64,000 nt of DNA, from assembly GCA_050954785.1 (NCBI GenBank), contig JBPBQO010000155.1:27220-91219 (forward strand), in the 5' to 3' direction. Each line of letters begins with the position of its first letter. Positions within the stretch are counted from its first letter, which is position 1. Below are positions 42,092-50,094 of the stretch, one piece after another. The notes beneath the pieces were generated by a model. The model saw nothing but the letters and a program-made list of their open reading frames with translations. It made no database searches and had not been told where the DNA came from. Source of the DNA: Lichenicola sp050954785 (lineage in GTDB: Bacteria; Pseudomonadota; Alphaproteobacteria; Acetobacterales; Acetobacteraceae). Both the position numbers and the translations under genes were made by a program.

Positions 42092-43081
42092 TCATGCGAC
42101 CAGGTCCGGGGGACCGTTCCCGGCATGGACGCTGGCGATGTTGTCCAGCGCGCGGAGGCCCATCGCCGTGCGGGTCTCGATCGTGGCGCTACCGACATGC
42201 GGCGTCAGGAACAGCTTCGGATGATCGCGGAACCGGGCATCGATGGTCGGCTCGTTGCGGAACACGTCGAGCCCGGCCGCTGCCAGCCGTCCGTCGTCGA
42301 GAGCGGCGAACAATGCGTCCTCGTCCAGCAGCGAGCCGCGTGCGGCATTCACCAGCACCGCCCGGTCGGGCAACAGCGCCAGCTCGCGGGCGCCGATCAG
42401 CGTGTCGGTGTTCGGACCGCCGGGCACATGCAGGCTCAGCACCTGGCAGCGCGGCAGCATCGCATCGAGGTCGGACACGAAGATCGCGTCCTGTTCCAGG
42501 TCCGGCGGCAGCCTGGTGCGGTTGTGGTACAGCACCCGCATGCCGAAGCCGCGCGCCCGGCGTGCGACCGCCCGCCCGATCCGCCCCATGCCGATGATGC
42601 CAAGGGTCTTGCCGGTGACCTGGATGCCGAGCAGCTCGGTCATACCGAGCGGACGGCCCCATCCGCTGCGAATGACCGCGGCATATTCGGTGGCCCGCCG
42701 GCAGGCGCCGAGGATCAAAAGGAACGTGAGGTCGGCGTTGCAGTCGGTCAGCACGTCCGGGGTGTTGGTCAGGATGATGCCGCGATCCCGCAGCGCGCCG
42801 CAATCGATATGGTCGAAGCCGACGCTCACCGTGGCGACCTGACGGACGCAATCGGGCAGCGCATGGATCAGTGCCGCCGGAACCCTGGTGCCGCTGGTGA
42901 CCAGCAACGCGTCGGGCCGATGCGCCAGCGCCGCTTCCAGAAGCTGGTCCGGCGACAGCATGGTCGATGGCAACGACGGAGCGTCGAATTCGGCCTCGAT
43001 CCGGGCGACCACGAGGGACGGCATGTCCTGGCTGCCGACCAGGCGCGGACGGGAGGATGAGGTTGGCGTGGCTTGGCTCAT
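42092..43081 (-). CDS. D-isomer-specific 2-hydroxyacid dehydrogenase (GyaR/GhrB-like)
   Basis: Reduces glyoxylate, hydroxypyruvate or a similar 2-oxoacid with NAD(P)H. The 329 residues show the cofactor motif GIIGMGRIG (about 160-168), with Arg near 245 (VNAARGS), Glu in RNEP and His in TPHVGS as the catalytic triad. HNRT, the residue after the second strand, suggests NADP preference. It is downstream of and divergent from aat. The substrate is not readable, but the class is firm. Confidence 0.88.
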   Translation of the reverse strand: MSQATPTSSSRPRLVGSQDMPSLVVARIEAEFDAPSLPSTMLSPDQLLEAALAHRPDALLVTSGTRVPAALIHALPDCVRQVATVSVGFDHIDCGALRDRGIILTNTPDVLTDCNADLTFLLILGACRRATEYAAVIRSGWGRPLGMTELLGIQVTGKTLGIIGMGRIGRAVARRARGFGMRVLYHNRTRLPPDLEQDAIFVSDLDAMLPRCQVLSLHVPGGPNTDTLIGARELALLPDRAVLVNAARGSLLDEDALFAALDDGRLAAAGLDVFRNEPTIDARFRDHPKLFLTPHVGSATIETRTAMGLRALDNIASVHAGNGPPDLVA

Positions 43082-43188
43082 GGCCTGTCCTAGAACCGGT
43101 TCGGCAAAACGCGAAGTGTGCCGGCCGTCGCACGATCTCGTTCATGCGGGGCCTTCTCCGGCATGCCGGGGTAGCCCATCATCGGAGG

Positions 43189-43875
43189 ATGCCGAAATCT
43201 CCGCCTTCCCTGACGGCCGAGCTGCTGCTTCAGGCCTATCGGGTCGGGCTGTTTCCGATGGCGGAGAAGCGGGATTCCGACGAGCTCTACTGGCTGGACC
43301 CGGAAATGCGCGGCGTACTGCCGCTCGAGACGTTCCACCTGTCGCGTCGCCTGCGTCGCACCGTGCTGTCGAGCCCGTATGTCGTGACGGCCGACCAGCG
43401 CTTCGAGGCGGTGATCGCCGCCTGTGCCGCCTCGACGTCGGGACGCGAGGAAAGCTGGATCAACCCCGAGATCGAGCGGCTGTTCACCCAGTTGCACCGG
43501 CAGGGCCATGGCCACAGCATCGAGTGCATGCAGGATGGCAACCTGGTCGGCGGGCTGTACGGGGTGTCGATCGGCGGTGCGTTTTTCGGCGAGAGCATGT
43601 TCAGCCGGGCCAGGGACGCCTCGAAAGTTGCTCTCGTGCATCTGGTGGCACGCCTGCGCCTGGGTGGATTTACCCTCCTGGATACCCAATTCACGACCGA
43701 ACACCTGGCTCAGTTCGGTGCCTTGGAAATCCCACGCGTCGTCTATCGAGGCCGGCTCGGACAGGCGGTCGGCAGCCAGGCGATCTGGATTGCGGCGCCT
43801 GCACCGGACGCCCTGGCCGAGGCGATCGCCCTGCTCGGCCGGGATACCGAAACCGCCGCTGTTGCGACGTCGTGA
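43189..43875 (+). CDS. aat: Leucyl/phenylalanyl-tRNA-protein transferase
   Basis: Adds Leu or Phe to proteins with N-terminal Lys/Arg, marking them for ClpAP. It is 228 residues. YRVGLFPMAE (18-27), WLDPEMRGVLPL, ESWINPEIE, the GHSIECMQDGNLVGGLYG core and FFGESMFSRARDASK contain all invariant family motifs. The ATG at 43189 directly follows GGAGG with no spacer, so translation may begin at an alternative in-frame ATG (43144); homologues favour 43189. It is divergent from the dehydrogenase and precedes two secreted-protein genes. Confidence 0.93.
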   Translation: MPKSPPSLTAELLLQAYRVGLFPMAEKRDSDELYWLDPEMRGVLPLETFHLSRRLRRTVLSSPYVVTADQRFEAVIAACAASTSGREESWINPEIERLFTQLHRQGHGHSIECMQDGNLVGGLYGVSIGGAFFGESMFSRARDASKVALVHLVARLRLGGFTLLDTQFTTEHLAQFGALEIPRVVYRGRLGQAVGSQAIWIAAPAPDALAEAIALLGRDTETAAVATS

Positions 43876-43939
43876 GCCTGGCATTGACAGCCGAGGGAAG
43901 GCGGACGCCATGTCCGCGTCCTACCAGAAGGAGATGAGT

Positions 43940-44686
43940 ATGCGCTCAGCGAGCATTGGGTTGTCGGCACTGTTGGCAATCGTCGCGGTCGGCACCGTCG
44001 CCGCGCAGGCGCAGACTACTGTTCCATCGGTAGCTGTGCCGGTACAATCGGGCACCGGTCCGCAGTTGATGCCGACGCGCGACGTCTCGGTGCTTTACAA
44101 CGTGCAGCCCGAAGGCGCTCCCGCACCGGAGCCGGTCCACGTCTATTTCCGTGGCGGCGGCGGTCTGATGCGCGTGGATGGTCCGGCCGGCCCGGACGGC
44201 AACAGCCAGGGCCAGATGATCCTCGATCGCGATGCCAAGGTCATGACGGTGGTGCTGAACGGGCCACGCATCTTCATGCAGATCCCGGAACAGGAGGAGG
44301 TCCGCTCGCCGTTCGTGCTCGATGCGTCGATGCACTTCACCCGTAGCGGCACGGGCAGCGTTGCCGGGCTTGCCTGCACGCAATGGACGATCGCCACGCC
44401 CAAGGGCGGCGCTACCGCCTGCGTGTCGGCGGATGGCGTGGTGCTGAGCGAGTCCGGTGTCGATGGCCAGGGCGCGCGTGGCGAACTGGTTGCGCAGACG
44501 GTGCAGTATGGTCCGCTGGCCGCCGCCCTGTTCACGCCGCCACCCGGCTACCAGCGCACCGCACATCCGCAAAACATGGGTGCCGGGATGAACGGAGGAC
44601 CCGGCCAGGGTGGTCCGGCCCTGTCGGGACCGCAAGCTGGTTTCGGACCGCAGAACGCCGGCCCGGGCAACGTACAAGGGCAGTGA
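43940..44686 (+). CDS. Secreted DUF4412-like protein, first of two paralogues
   Basis: A 248-residue exported protein of unknown function. The signal peptide (MRSASIGLSALLAIVAVGTVAAQA) is clear, and an AAGGAG six bases upstream favours ATG 43940 over 43934. The mature part begins with DVSVLYNVQ, has strands around GGGGLMRVDGP and GQMILDRDAKVMTVVL, then CTQWTIATPKGGATACVSADGVVLS and LFTPPPGYQR. It ends in a Gly/Pro/Gln-rich tail. The strand order resembles DUF4412/LolA-type sheets, though family membership is tentative. The next gene encodes a related protein. Confidence 0.7.
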   Translation: MRSASIGLSALLAIVAVGTVAAQAQTTVPSVAVPVQSGTGPQLMPTRDVSVLYNVQPEGAPAPEPVHVYFRGGGGLMRVDGPAGPDGNSQGQMILDRDAKVMTVVLNGPRIFMQIPEQEEVRSPFVLDASMHFTRSGTGSVAGLACTQWTIATPKGGATACVSADGVVLSESGVDGQGARGELVAQTVQYGPLAAALFTPPPGYQRTAHPQNMGAGMNGGPGQGGPALSGPQAGFGPQNAGPGNVQGQ

Positions 44687-44696
44687 CGAAAAGCCG

Positions 44697-45314
44697 ATGA
44701 TGGTGCGCTCCATCGTAGCGCTTGTTCCGGTCGTCCTGTTGGGGCTGACGGGTGCGGGCCATGCGCAAGCACCGGACCATCCGTTCGTGGTGCCGCAGCA
44801 TGATGTCGACGTGCTCTACGCGGTGCCGCTTCCGGTTGCGGCCGGGCAAGGCAGCCTCCAGGCCGGGCAACCGGTAAAGGCGATCGAGCAGCGGATGCGG
44901 TTCGCAGCCAGCCTGCAGCGGCAGCGGGTCGATCCACCCGGACCGGGTACCTACATGATCACCGACTACCGGACCGGGCAGTTGATCATGGTGCAGCCGG
45001 GACAGCGCATCGCCACGTCGATCCCGGCGCCTGGCGGCCCGATCGCGTCGCCGGGGATCCGTGCCACCGGCGATTACAGCCGCCTCGGCGTGCAGACGAT
45101 CGCCGGTGTGAGCTGCACCGACTGGCGGACACGCGACGATTCCGGCAACCAGAGCGTGGTCTGCCTGACCGAGGACGGGGTCATGCTGCGCGCGATGCAG
45201 GCGGACCATGTCCTGGTCCAGGCGATCCGGGTCGCCTTCGACCGGCAGGAACCGTCGCTGTTCGAGGTGCCGGCCGGTTACAGCCTGCAGCGACCTGCGG
45301 GCCGTTCGCCCTGA
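44697..45314 (+). CDS. Secreted protein, second paralogue
   Basis: A 205-residue exported protein (signal MVRSIVALVPVVLLGLTGAGHAQA) starting ten bases after the previous stop. It repeats the plan of its neighbour: DVDVLYAVP for DVSVLYNVQ; CTDWRTRDDSG for CTQWTIATPKG; VVCLTEDGVMLRA for TACVSADGVVLS; FEVPAGYSLQR for FTPPPGYQR. The matching Cys pair may form a disulfide. It lacks the Gly-rich tail. The start is ATG 44697 or 44700. Function is unknown. Confidence 0.68.
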   Translation: MMVRSIVALVPVVLLGLTGAGHAQAPDHPFVVPQHDVDVLYAVPLPVAAGQGSLQAGQPVKAIEQRMRFAASLQRQRVDPPGPGTYMITDYRTGQLIMVQPGQRIATSIPAPGGPIASPGIRATGDYSRLGVQTIAGVSCTDWRTRDDSGNQSVVCLTEDGVMLRAMQADHVLVQAIRVAFDRQEPSLFEVPAGYSLQRPAGRSP

Positions 45315-45326
45315 ACCCGGTCGGCT

Positions 45327-46568
45327 TTATGCCGGGACGACATCCGGACGGTTTTTCGGGAAGCGGGCGATCACCGCCGGATCGATGTTCAGGTGCTGTG
45401 CCACGAGCTGCGGCGGCGCGTGTGTCAGCCAGTCGGAGAGCGAGACCTCGGCGTAGCGGTCGGTCTTGAAGATCTCCAGAAACTGCAGCTCGGTCTTGCC
45501 GGTATTCTGGATGTAGTGGCCAAGGCTCTTCTTGACGTAGCCGAGGTCTCCGGGACGAAAATCGGCGGTCTGCGCCTTGGGTCCGGTGTTGAACACCGTC
45601 ATCCGCGCCTCGCCCCTGATGTAGTACTGCCACTCGTCGGCGTTCGGATGCCAGTGCAGCTCGCGCATTCCGCCCGGCGCGACCGTCACCAAGGCTGCGG
45701 CGATGGTCTTCGAGATCGGGAAGTTGCGACTATCGGCGATCTGGACCCGGCCGCCGGCGGTGACCTTATTGGGGGTCATCGCCGACAGGTGGAATATCAC
45801 CGGCTCGGTTCCCGCAACCGCGTTGACCGCCCTGCGATCATCGGCAAGCGAGCCGGGCTCCTTGCCCTCGAAGATCCAGAGATTCGACAGCGGGATGTTC
45901 TTAAAGGTGTCGGCCGGCACGTTGAAATTCAGTGCGAGCACCTCCGGCGGCGTATGGGCAAGCCAGTCGGTCAGCAACAGCGTGTTGAATTCCGATGCCA
46001 TGCCGTTGTCGAATGCCAGCAGGAATTCGGCGCCATCCGGCCCGATGCCTTGCAGCGAGTGCGGCAGGCCTGGCGGAAAGTACCAAAGGTCCCCTGCGGC
46101 GACATCGTCGATGCTGGGCCGGCCCTGGTCGTCGATCGTGGTGATGCGACAATTGCCGGTGAGCATGATCGCCCACTCCGCCTGCTGGTGCCAGTGCATC
46201 TCGCGGATGCCACCGGGAGCCAGCCGCATGTTGACGCCCGAGATGCTCTCGGAGATGGCGAAATCCGCCTGCGTGACCTCGCGCGCCCAGCCGCCGTTCT
46301 GTATCCGCCGGTGGGCATTGTTGAACGAGGCCCAGAACAGCGGCATGCCGTCGATGTCGGTCGCAGGCGGATCCTGGAACGACGGAAATTGTCCTGCCAG
46401 GGTCGGGTTCTGCGGTCCCGGGTTGGTCAGGCCCTTGGGCGTCATTCTGCCGTTGATCGCGCCCTGCGGCGGCATGTCGGGATTGCCGAACGATGCGGCG
46501 CGGGCTGCGGTGGCTGCGCCGAGGCCGGCGGCCGCTGCAAGCAGGCCACGACGAGGAAGAGGGTTCAT
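45327..46568 (-). CDS. Oxalate decarboxylase-type bicupin, Tat-exported
   Basis: Converts oxalate to formate and CO2 with manganese. The 413-residue protein has a Tat leader (PRRGLLAAAAG at 5-15). The first cupin has ligands His125, His127, Glu131 and His170; the second His305, His307, Glu312 and His351. The active-site lid has Ser192-Glu193-Phe-Asn; Bacillus OxdC has SENS with a catalytic Glu, so Glu193 supports decarboxylase over oxidase. The flanking DWLAHTPPEV is conserved. It is divergent from a LysR regulator. The periplasmic location differs from the cytoplasmic/cell-wall Bacillus enzyme. Confidence 0.88.
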   Translation of the reverse strand: MNPLPRRGLLAAAAGLGAATAARAASFGNPDMPPQGAINGRMTPKGLTNPGPQNPTLAGQFPSFQDPPATDIDGMPLFWASFNNAHRRIQNGGWAREVTQADFAISESISGVNMRLAPGGIREMHWHQQAEWAIMLTGNCRITTIDDQGRPSIDDVAAGDLWYFPPGLPHSLQGIGPDGAEFLLAFDNGMASEFNTLLLTDWLAHTPPEVLALNFNVPADTFKNIPLSNLWIFEGKEPGSLADDRRAVNAVAGTEPVIFHLSAMTPNKVTAGGRVQIADSRNFPISKTIAAALVTVAPGGMRELHWHPNADEWQYYIRGEARMTVFNTGPKAQTADFRPGDLGYVKKSLGHYIQNTGKTELQFLEIFKTDRYAEVSLSDWLTHAPPQLVAQHLNIDPAVIARFPKNRPDVVPA

Positions 46569-46597
46569 AGCGCTGGTCCTGGACTGGTAAAGCTGAT

Positions 46598-46617
46598 ATC
46601 TCCTATTTATTGAAGAT
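46598..46617. promoter_or_regulatory. Possible LysR operator between oxdC-like and LysR genes
   Basis: ATCT-N12-AGAT in the AT-rich 84-base divergent region has the interrupted dyad form of LysR binding sites. Short arms make chance occurrence possible. Confidence 0.25.
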
Positions 46618-46652
46618 GCCGATAGATAAAACTAAACTTATAGTCATATCCG

Positions 46653-47549
46653 ATGAACCCGCTTGATCCGATCCTGTTACGCTCTTTCCTCGCTGTCGCC
46701 GGGACACTTCGGTTCACGGCGGCGGCGCGACAGCTTTGTCTCAGCCAATCGACAGTCAGCGAGCATGTCGGCCGCCTGGAGCGCGTGGTCGGGCGATCCC
46801 TGCTGCTGCGCAGCACCAGGCAGGTGGCACTGACCACGGACGGTGCTGCGATGGTCGACTTCGCGCGTGAGATCATCGCGGCCCATGACCGTGCACTGGC
46901 TTATTTCGACCCGTCCGTTTTGCGCGGTCCGTTGCGCTTCGGGATTTCGGAGGACCTGGTGCTGTCGCGCCTGCCGGAGATCCTGCGTACATTCCGCCTG
47001 GACCATCCGCTCGTCGATCTCGACCTCCATGTCGGGCTCAGCAGCGACCTGCATGCGTTGCTGGATGCCGGCGGCCTGGATCTGATCTTCACCAAGCGCA
47101 TGTCCGCCGACCCGTGTGGCGTCACTATCTGGCAGGAGCGGCTGATCTGGATCGGCAGCCCCGACCTGCTGCTCGATCCGGTGCAGCCGGTTCCGCTCGT
47201 TCTGTTTCCCGGCGCCAGCATCACCCGGAAGGCGGCAATCGAGACGCTGAACGAACAGGGGCGCCATTGGCATCTTGCCTTCAGCAGCGACAGCCTCAGC
47301 GCTTTGCTGGCCGCACTTCGGGCCGGATTTGGCGTGTCCGCACAGTCCGCCATACTCGCTGGCTCCGGCCTGGTCGTCGTGCCGGAGCATGCCGGCCTGC
47401 CGCTTCTGCCGATCGTCGACATCGTGGTGCTCGGCCGCAGCAACCGGTTCGATGGACCGATCGCCGCCCTGGTCGCGGCGATCAGCGAGGGTTCCGCTCA
47501 GTTGAGGCACCAGCTTGAGCCGGCCGACCCCACGTGCATGTTGCAATGA
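46653..47549 (+). CDS. LysR-type regulator divergent from oxalate decarboxylase
   Basis: A 298-residue transcription factor. The N-terminal winged HTH reads LLRSFLAVAGTLRFTAAARQL, SQSTVSEHVGRLE and GRSLLLRSTRQVALT (about 7-60). The C-terminal effector domain is in two Rossmann-like halves (LRFGISEDLVLSRLP, then LIWIGSPDLL and GFGVSAQSAIL). The usual LysR arrangement, transcribed away from the gene it controls, suggests regulation of the oxalate decarboxylase by oxalate or a related acid; this is inference. Confidence 0.88.
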   Translation: MNPLDPILLRSFLAVAGTLRFTAAARQLCLSQSTVSEHVGRLERVVGRSLLLRSTRQVALTTDGAAMVDFAREIIAAHDRALAYFDPSVLRGPLRFGISEDLVLSRLPEILRTFRLDHPLVDLDLHVGLSSDLHALLDAGGLDLIFTKRMSADPCGVTIWQERLIWIGSPDLLLDPVQPVPLVLFPGASITRKAAIETLNEQGRHWHLAFSSDSLSALLAALRAGFGVSAQSAILAGSGLVVVPEHAGLPLLPIVDIVVLGRSNRFDGPIAALVAAISEGSAQLRHQLEPADPTCMLQ

Positions 47550-47717
47550 TTTGTTACATACCTGCCTTGTGATGGTCGGCAAATAGCCATCTCTCCCGTC
47601 CATGGTGAGGATAACGATACGGTGTCCGGCAACAGCCGGGGCCGTCGGAGCAGGGTCGGGGACAGTCCGGTCCGGATGCCGTTCGGCATCGACGTTCCAG
47701 TTGAAAGGGTTTGCGTC

Positions 47718-48077
47718 ATGATCAACAATTTGCGTCTTTGGTTGGCCGTTCCGGTACTGGCCTCCGGGCTCGCCCTTGCCGCCGCACCGTCGGCGCAGGC
47801 GCAGTGGCATCATGGTGGCGGGTATGGCCGAGGCTACGGCGGCGGCCGCGGCGGCGGCTGGCATCGTGGCGGCGGTCACGGCGGCGCCCTGATCGGAGGC
47901 CTCGCGGCCGGTGCCTTGATCGGTGCGCTTGGAGCCGGGATCTACGCCAATTCCGCACCGCCGCCGCCGGTCGTGTATGCACCGCCGCCGGTGATCTATG
48001 CGCAGCCGGCGCCCGGCTATTATGGCCCGCCGCCGGGTGCGTACCAGCAGCCGGGCTACTACCAGCCGGGCTACTGA
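47718..48077 (+). CDS. Secreted Gly/His/Pro/Tyr-rich protein
   Basis: A 119-residue exported low-complexity protein. The signal peptide ends near AQAQ (residue 31). A His/Gly block follows (WHHGGGYGRGYGGGRGGGWHRGGG, interrupted), then a Gly-zipper-like hydrophobic segment (ALIGGLAAGALIGALGAGIYA, about 64-83) and a Pro/Tyr tail (PPPPVVYAPPPVIYAQP). Similar periplasmic or cell-surface proteins occur in many Acetobacteraceae. The start at 47718 has AAAGGG upstream. It ends convergently toward bcp with a GC-rich hairpin between them. Confidence 0.7.
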   Translation: MINNLRLWLAVPVLASGLALAAAPSAQAQWHHGGGYGRGYGGGRGGGWHRGGGHGGALIGGLAAGALIGALGAGIYANSAPPPPVVYAPPPVIYAQPAPGYYGPPPGAYQQPGYYQPGY

Positions 48078-48097
48078 TCCCTTTCGGCTCCGATCCG

Positions 48098-48120
48098 GCC
48101 GCCGCCTACAAGGCGGCGGC
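48098..48120. terminator. GC-rich stem-loop between convergent genes
   Basis: GCCGCCGCC and GGCGGCGGC pair around TACAA, in the 28-base gap between the Gly-rich gene and bcp and covering the bcp stop codon. Only a short T-run follows on the plus strand, so it is a plausible but weak bidirectional terminator. Confidence 0.45.
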
Positions 48121-48615
48121 GGCTTTCAGCACATCCGCCGCATGGCCCGGCACCTTGACCTTGCGCCAAGCACGTACGAGCCGGCCTTCACCATCGACCA
48201 GGAAGGTCGAGCGATCGATCCCCATGTACTTCCGCCCGTACATGGATTTTTCGGTCCAGACCCCATAGGCCTCCACCACCGTTCCATCCGCGTCGGCGGC
48301 GAGCGGAAAGGTCAGCGCGTATTTCGCGGCGAACTTGTCGATCGCCTTCAGCGGGTCGCGCGAGACACCCACCACTGCAAGGCCGGCCTTGGCTCCGGCG
48401 TCGCCCAGCGTGGCCAGTGCCTGCTCGAAGTCACAGGCCTGGCGGGTACAGCCGGACGTATCGGCCTTGGGATAGAAATACAGCACGAATGGCCGGCCCC
48501 TTAACTCGTCGCGTGTGATCCGCCGGCCGAGGCTGGCGGCCAGGTCAAAATCCGGAACCAGGTCGCCGGGTTTGAGAGTTGATCCTTGGACGTCGATGTC
48601 GGGGATGGTGTTCAT
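48106..48615 (-). CDS. bcp: Thioredoxin-dependent peroxiredoxin (bacterioferritin comigratory protein)
   Basis: Reduces hydrogen and organic peroxides using a reactive thiol. The 169 residues include YFYPKADTSGCTRQACDF with the peroxidatic Cys56 and resolving Cys61 in the Bcp Cys-x4-Cys arrangement. VVGVSRDP and KSMYGRKYMGIDRSTFLVD are also typical. AGGGAA precedes the ATG. The first 15 codons and ribosome-binding region are duplicated at 50419-50465, next to glnE, so glnE-bcp was probably contiguous before the insertion described below. Confidence 0.93.
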   Translation of the reverse strand: MNTIPDIDVQGSTLKPGDLVPDFDLAASLGRRITRDELRGRPFVLYFYPKADTSGCTRQACDFEQALATLGDAGAKAGLAVVGVSRDPLKAIDKFAAKYALTFPLAADADGTVVEAYGVWTEKSMYGRKYMGIDRSTFLVDGEGRLVRAWRKVKVPGHAADVLKAAAAL

Positions 48616-48623
48616 GGTGTTCC
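48577..48623. repeat. 47-bp direct repeat, copy 1 (bcp start region)
   Basis: Covers the first codons and ribosome-binding region of intact bcp. It matches 50419-50465 at 43 of 47 positions by eye; the differences are two TT/CG pairs. It marks the left edge of the accessory segment. Confidence 0.9.
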
Positions 48624-48759
48624 CTGAATGGGCGGGTTGCTGCGTTGGATGTCTACCCGAAATTCAAGAAGCTTAATAACGGCAGACTCCGGCAAATAAG
48701 CTGGGACAACGGCACCGACGACAACACGGACGCCCGACCGCCCGGACGATGAAAGACAA

Positions 48760-49014
48760 TTACAACGCAGGACGACTTCCTGTTCTTCCCGTTATTGCGA
48801 TGCTTAGTCTTGGAAATTTTGGACTGACGTAGAACCGCAAACCATATTGGCTCTCTGTCGCCGCGCCATGGATAGCAGGCCGGAGACTATTGTATGGATT
48901 GATGACGGGGACGCCATGAGCAAAGGTCGTGCTCGCGCTTCCGCACAACGGTTGTGGACTAACCGAAACGGGTAAAAGTGCAGCTGCCAGGGCACTCACC
49001 AAGATCGGTATCAA
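48760..49014 (-). CDS. Possible short exported protein, weakly supported
   Basis: The 590-base stretch 48616-49205 has no confident gene. This open frame of 84 residues begins MIPILVSALAAALLPVSVSPQPLCG, which looks like a signal peptide, then loses any recognisable pattern. No good ribosome-binding site precedes it, and it overlaps the possible recombinase fragment on the other strand. It is listed because the hydrophobic start is striking; it may be chance. Confidence 0.15.
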   Translation of the reverse strand: MIPILVSALAAALLPVSVSPQPLCGSASTTFAHGVPVINPYNSLRPAIHGAATESQYGLRFYVSPKFPRLSIAITGRTGSRPAL

Positions 49015-49093
49015 AAGACTTGAAGTTTACAAACTCATGCGCCTCACCTGGCCCAGCGCATCGGGCGCGTCCGCGCTGCAACACAGCCGGTGA
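48953..49093 (+). pseudogene. Possible serine-recombinase C-terminal fragment
   Basis: A 46-residue frame contains TGKSAAARALTKIGIKRLEVYKLM, interrupted here as SAAARAL..IGIKRLEVYKLM, resembling the Hin/resolvase C-terminal helix-turn-helix (ARxLGIxRxTVYRLL). No catalytic domain is present upstream; the frame closes at 48919. If right, it is a decayed piece of a mobile element. Confidence 0.22.
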
Positions 49094-49140
49094 TGCCGGC
49101 CCGTGTCGGGGAAAGCTGATATGTCGGATCAATACGACGA

Positions 49141-49169
49141 TTGGCGCATCAACCTAGACTTGGTGTAAA
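49141..49169 (+). promoter_or_regulatory. Possible promoter for the ADP-ribosyltransferase-like gene
   Basis: TTGGCG (49141-49146) and TGTAAA (49164-49169) are separated by 17 bases, each matching 4 of 6 sigma-70 consensus positions, about 36 bases before the GTG start. GGGAG six bases before the GTG would serve as ribosome-binding site. Confidence 0.3.
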
Positions 49170-49205
49170 GTTTCGGCGGCTAATGATCTTGGATGGGAGA
49201 ATGCA

Positions 49206-49769
49206 GTGCGCTTTTACCGTGGTGATAATCGCCTGCCTCTCGAGCTTAACGAAGGCTTCAAACCACAAAACGCGCCTACGACGGCTACACCGGCAAATCG
49301 CCTCAAGACGGATCTTGCTTCGGCCGGTAATGCTAGGGATATGGGGTTTGTCTGGAGAAAACAGACTCCGGGTGGCCTGATTGCGACAGCGAGACATCGC
49401 GAAGGTTCCTACGAAGGCATGAAGGCTCTCTACACAATCGATATTTCTGACGACCGGCTTTTCATCAGCACGTTTCAAGGTGCAGCCATAAAGCCGTTAG
49501 GACGCCTTACAGGTCTACCGGACGGAACTCCCCCGGGTGGTGACTATCTGATTACGGACACACATGACGTTAGCGAGGCGAATATAATCGCATTCAGTCA
49601 TGGGCTTGTCAGTTCGAAGGAAACAACTTTCCTTACCGCGATTGAGCGGAAATATATTACTGGTTTCCTGACTGGGGCGGATACGAACAAATCCAGCGTT
49701 GGTTTTCAAAAGATGCCTCCGCCCGTGCCGCCGAAACCGTCTCGTTTTAGACAACAAGACGCGTCGTGA
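49206..49769 (+). CDS. Orphan ADP-ribosyltransferase-like protein (cholera/LT toxin class)
   Basis: A 187-residue product of a low-GC gene (57 of 120 bases G/C at 49561-49680, counted by hand). Motifs in the order of cholera/heat-labile toxin A chains: FYRGDNRLP with Arg5 then EGFKP (LT has LYRADSRPP..GLMP); MGFVW..GGLIATA near 47-62 (LT GFV..DGYVSTS), here with Ala for the first Ser; ALYTIDI near 75-80 (LT YYIYVI); and Glu139 followed at +7 Ile, +12 Ile, +14 Gly, +15 Phe exactly as LT Glu112 (Ile, Ile, Gly, Trp). The Arg to Glu spacing is longer than in LT. No signal peptide; GTG start with GGGAG six bases before. It ends in a proline-rich tail. No immunity gene is evident. The function is inferred from motifs. 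Confidence 0.55.
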   Translation: MRFYRGDNRLPLELNEGFKPQNAPTTATPANRLKTDLASAGNARDMGFVWRKQTPGGLIATARHREGSYEGMKALYTIDISDDRLFISTFQGAAIKPLGRLTGLPDGTPPGGDYLITDTHDVSEANIIAFSHGLVSSKETTFLTAIERKYITGFLTGADTNKSSVGFQKMPPPVPPKPSRFRQQDAS

Positions 49770-50094
49770 CATCTCGATGATTGTCACGACGGCGCCCGCC
49801 ACGACCATTTCCTCAGTGTCGCATGCGAGCCCGATAGAAGAAGAGCGTCAGCGTAATGGATCAGTAAAGACAAGTCGGCAGGGGCGGCCGTGTCATCATC
49901 CAGGTAAATCAACGCTCACGAGGAGCCGGCCGATTGGAACACGGCCGTGTTCAGGTGTCGCCGGGTCGGACTTCAACAAGCTTTTCGAATGCCTGTCCAA
50001 GACGAACTCGCACCGATCTCGTTCAAGTGCCTGACCGTCTAGGAGCGCTTTCCAAAACCTTTGTAATGACTGCCGTAGTGCTCCATGAGCAGGC
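49770..50094. other. Gene-poor spacer in the accessory segment
   Basis: No supported gene. Open frames on both strands here lack ribosome-binding sites and family motifs. Base composition is mixed, and the segment joins the ADP-ribosyltransferase-like gene to the transposase remnant. Confidence 0.5.
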
